51,742 bases of DNA from Halomonas sp. 25-S5 (lineage in GTDB: Bacteria > Pseudomonadota > Gammaproteobacteria > Pseudomonadales > Halomonadaceae), in assembly GCF_029889845.1 (NCBI RefSeq), contig NZ_JARANV010000029.1, positions 1 through 51,742 of the forward strand. The letters are read 5' to 3'. Positions 51,632 to 51,742 of the stretch are shown here, piece by piece; position 1 is the first letter of the stretch; the number at the start of each line of letters is the position of its first letter. The position numbers and the translations under genes were made by a program. Under the pieces are notes generated by a model. That model was not told the DNA's origin. It saw only the letters and a list, made by a program, of their open reading frames with translations, and did not search any database.

Positions 51632-51742
51632 GTAAGCGCTCCACCAACCCCACCTGTTGCGGCCTGAGTTAGACCGGTAGGGTGTCTTTCCAGCGCCAGG
51701 GCAGCAGCGTGTCGAGATCGTCATCCTCGCCAAGCGTCGGCA
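51632..51742 (-). mobile_element. Second IS66-family end, running out of the window
   Basis: Another copy of the GTAAGCGCTCCAC end and the final codons of the IS66 transposase (stop at 51669-51671), exactly 300 bp after the first and differing at several bases. It is cut by the window edge, so the full element may lie to the right. Confidence 0.85.

Overview
The window is high-GC gammaproteobacterial DNA. Gene content, codon use and a characteristic Halomonas-type dispersed repeat (37402-37486) suggest a Halomonas-like marine or halophilic bacterium. This is inference from the sequence alone. There are no rRNA, tRNA or CRISPR features. Mobile DNA is confined to the right edge, where two IS66-family ends lie exactly 300 bp apart.

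Left part (1-7.8 kb): after an SDR oxidoreductase and a peroxiredoxin relic comes the most unusual locus. It has a VpsR-like sigma-54 activator and an outer-membrane beta-barrel on the plus strand. Convergent to them is a four-gene minus-strand operon: a secreted PGRS-like glycine-rich protein, a small exported protein with a double-glycine-like site, a free-standing periplasmic C39 peptidase, and an exported protein with an ELDQMRAG motif. A near-consensus -24/-12 promoter precedes the glycine-rich gene, and a 14-bp hairpin with a GNRA loop separates it from the rest. The set is functionally reminiscent of Fap functional-amyloid export but is not recognisably the same proteins; I regard it as the best candidate for an undescribed surface-fibre or secretion system.

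7.8-17.4 kb: assimilatory nitrate/nitrite reduction. nasA and cobA run on the minus strand; nasT, a degraded nitrate-sensor gene (probably nasS), a nasB-like FAD reductase, nirB and nirD run on the plus strand. nasA has a perfect sigma-54 promoter and an upstream NtrC-like site. Both transcripts carry leader hairpins that look like ANTAR (NasT) antitermination targets, the nirB leader ending in a real terminator. NirB and NirD both contain unusual in-frame tandem-repeat insertions.

17.5-42.2 kb: mostly housekeeping and accessory metabolism. It holds a patatin-like lipase, PhoH/PIN ATPase, zinc-ribbon protein, PAS-PAS-GGDEF diguanylate cyclase, trpB remnant, UbiA-type prenyltransferase, serine esterase, SLC13-RCK permease and cold-shock protein. 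These are followed by a GMC oxidoreductase with mmsA and a broken LysR gene, a TauE/SafE permease, a cytochrome b561/PepSY/two-component cluster, an FMN glutamate-synthase-like protein, a CDF metal exporter, a polyamine-type ABC transporter (four genes) and an NnrU-family protein.

42.3-51.7 kb: a PhoD-like metallophosphatase, then a sulfate-assimilation cluster (cysB, sbp/cysP, cysT, cysW, cysA). Convergent to it are a degenerate EAL-domain protein and an SsuC/TauC/AtsB-like permease whose upstream partners have been cut off by IS66-family DNA.
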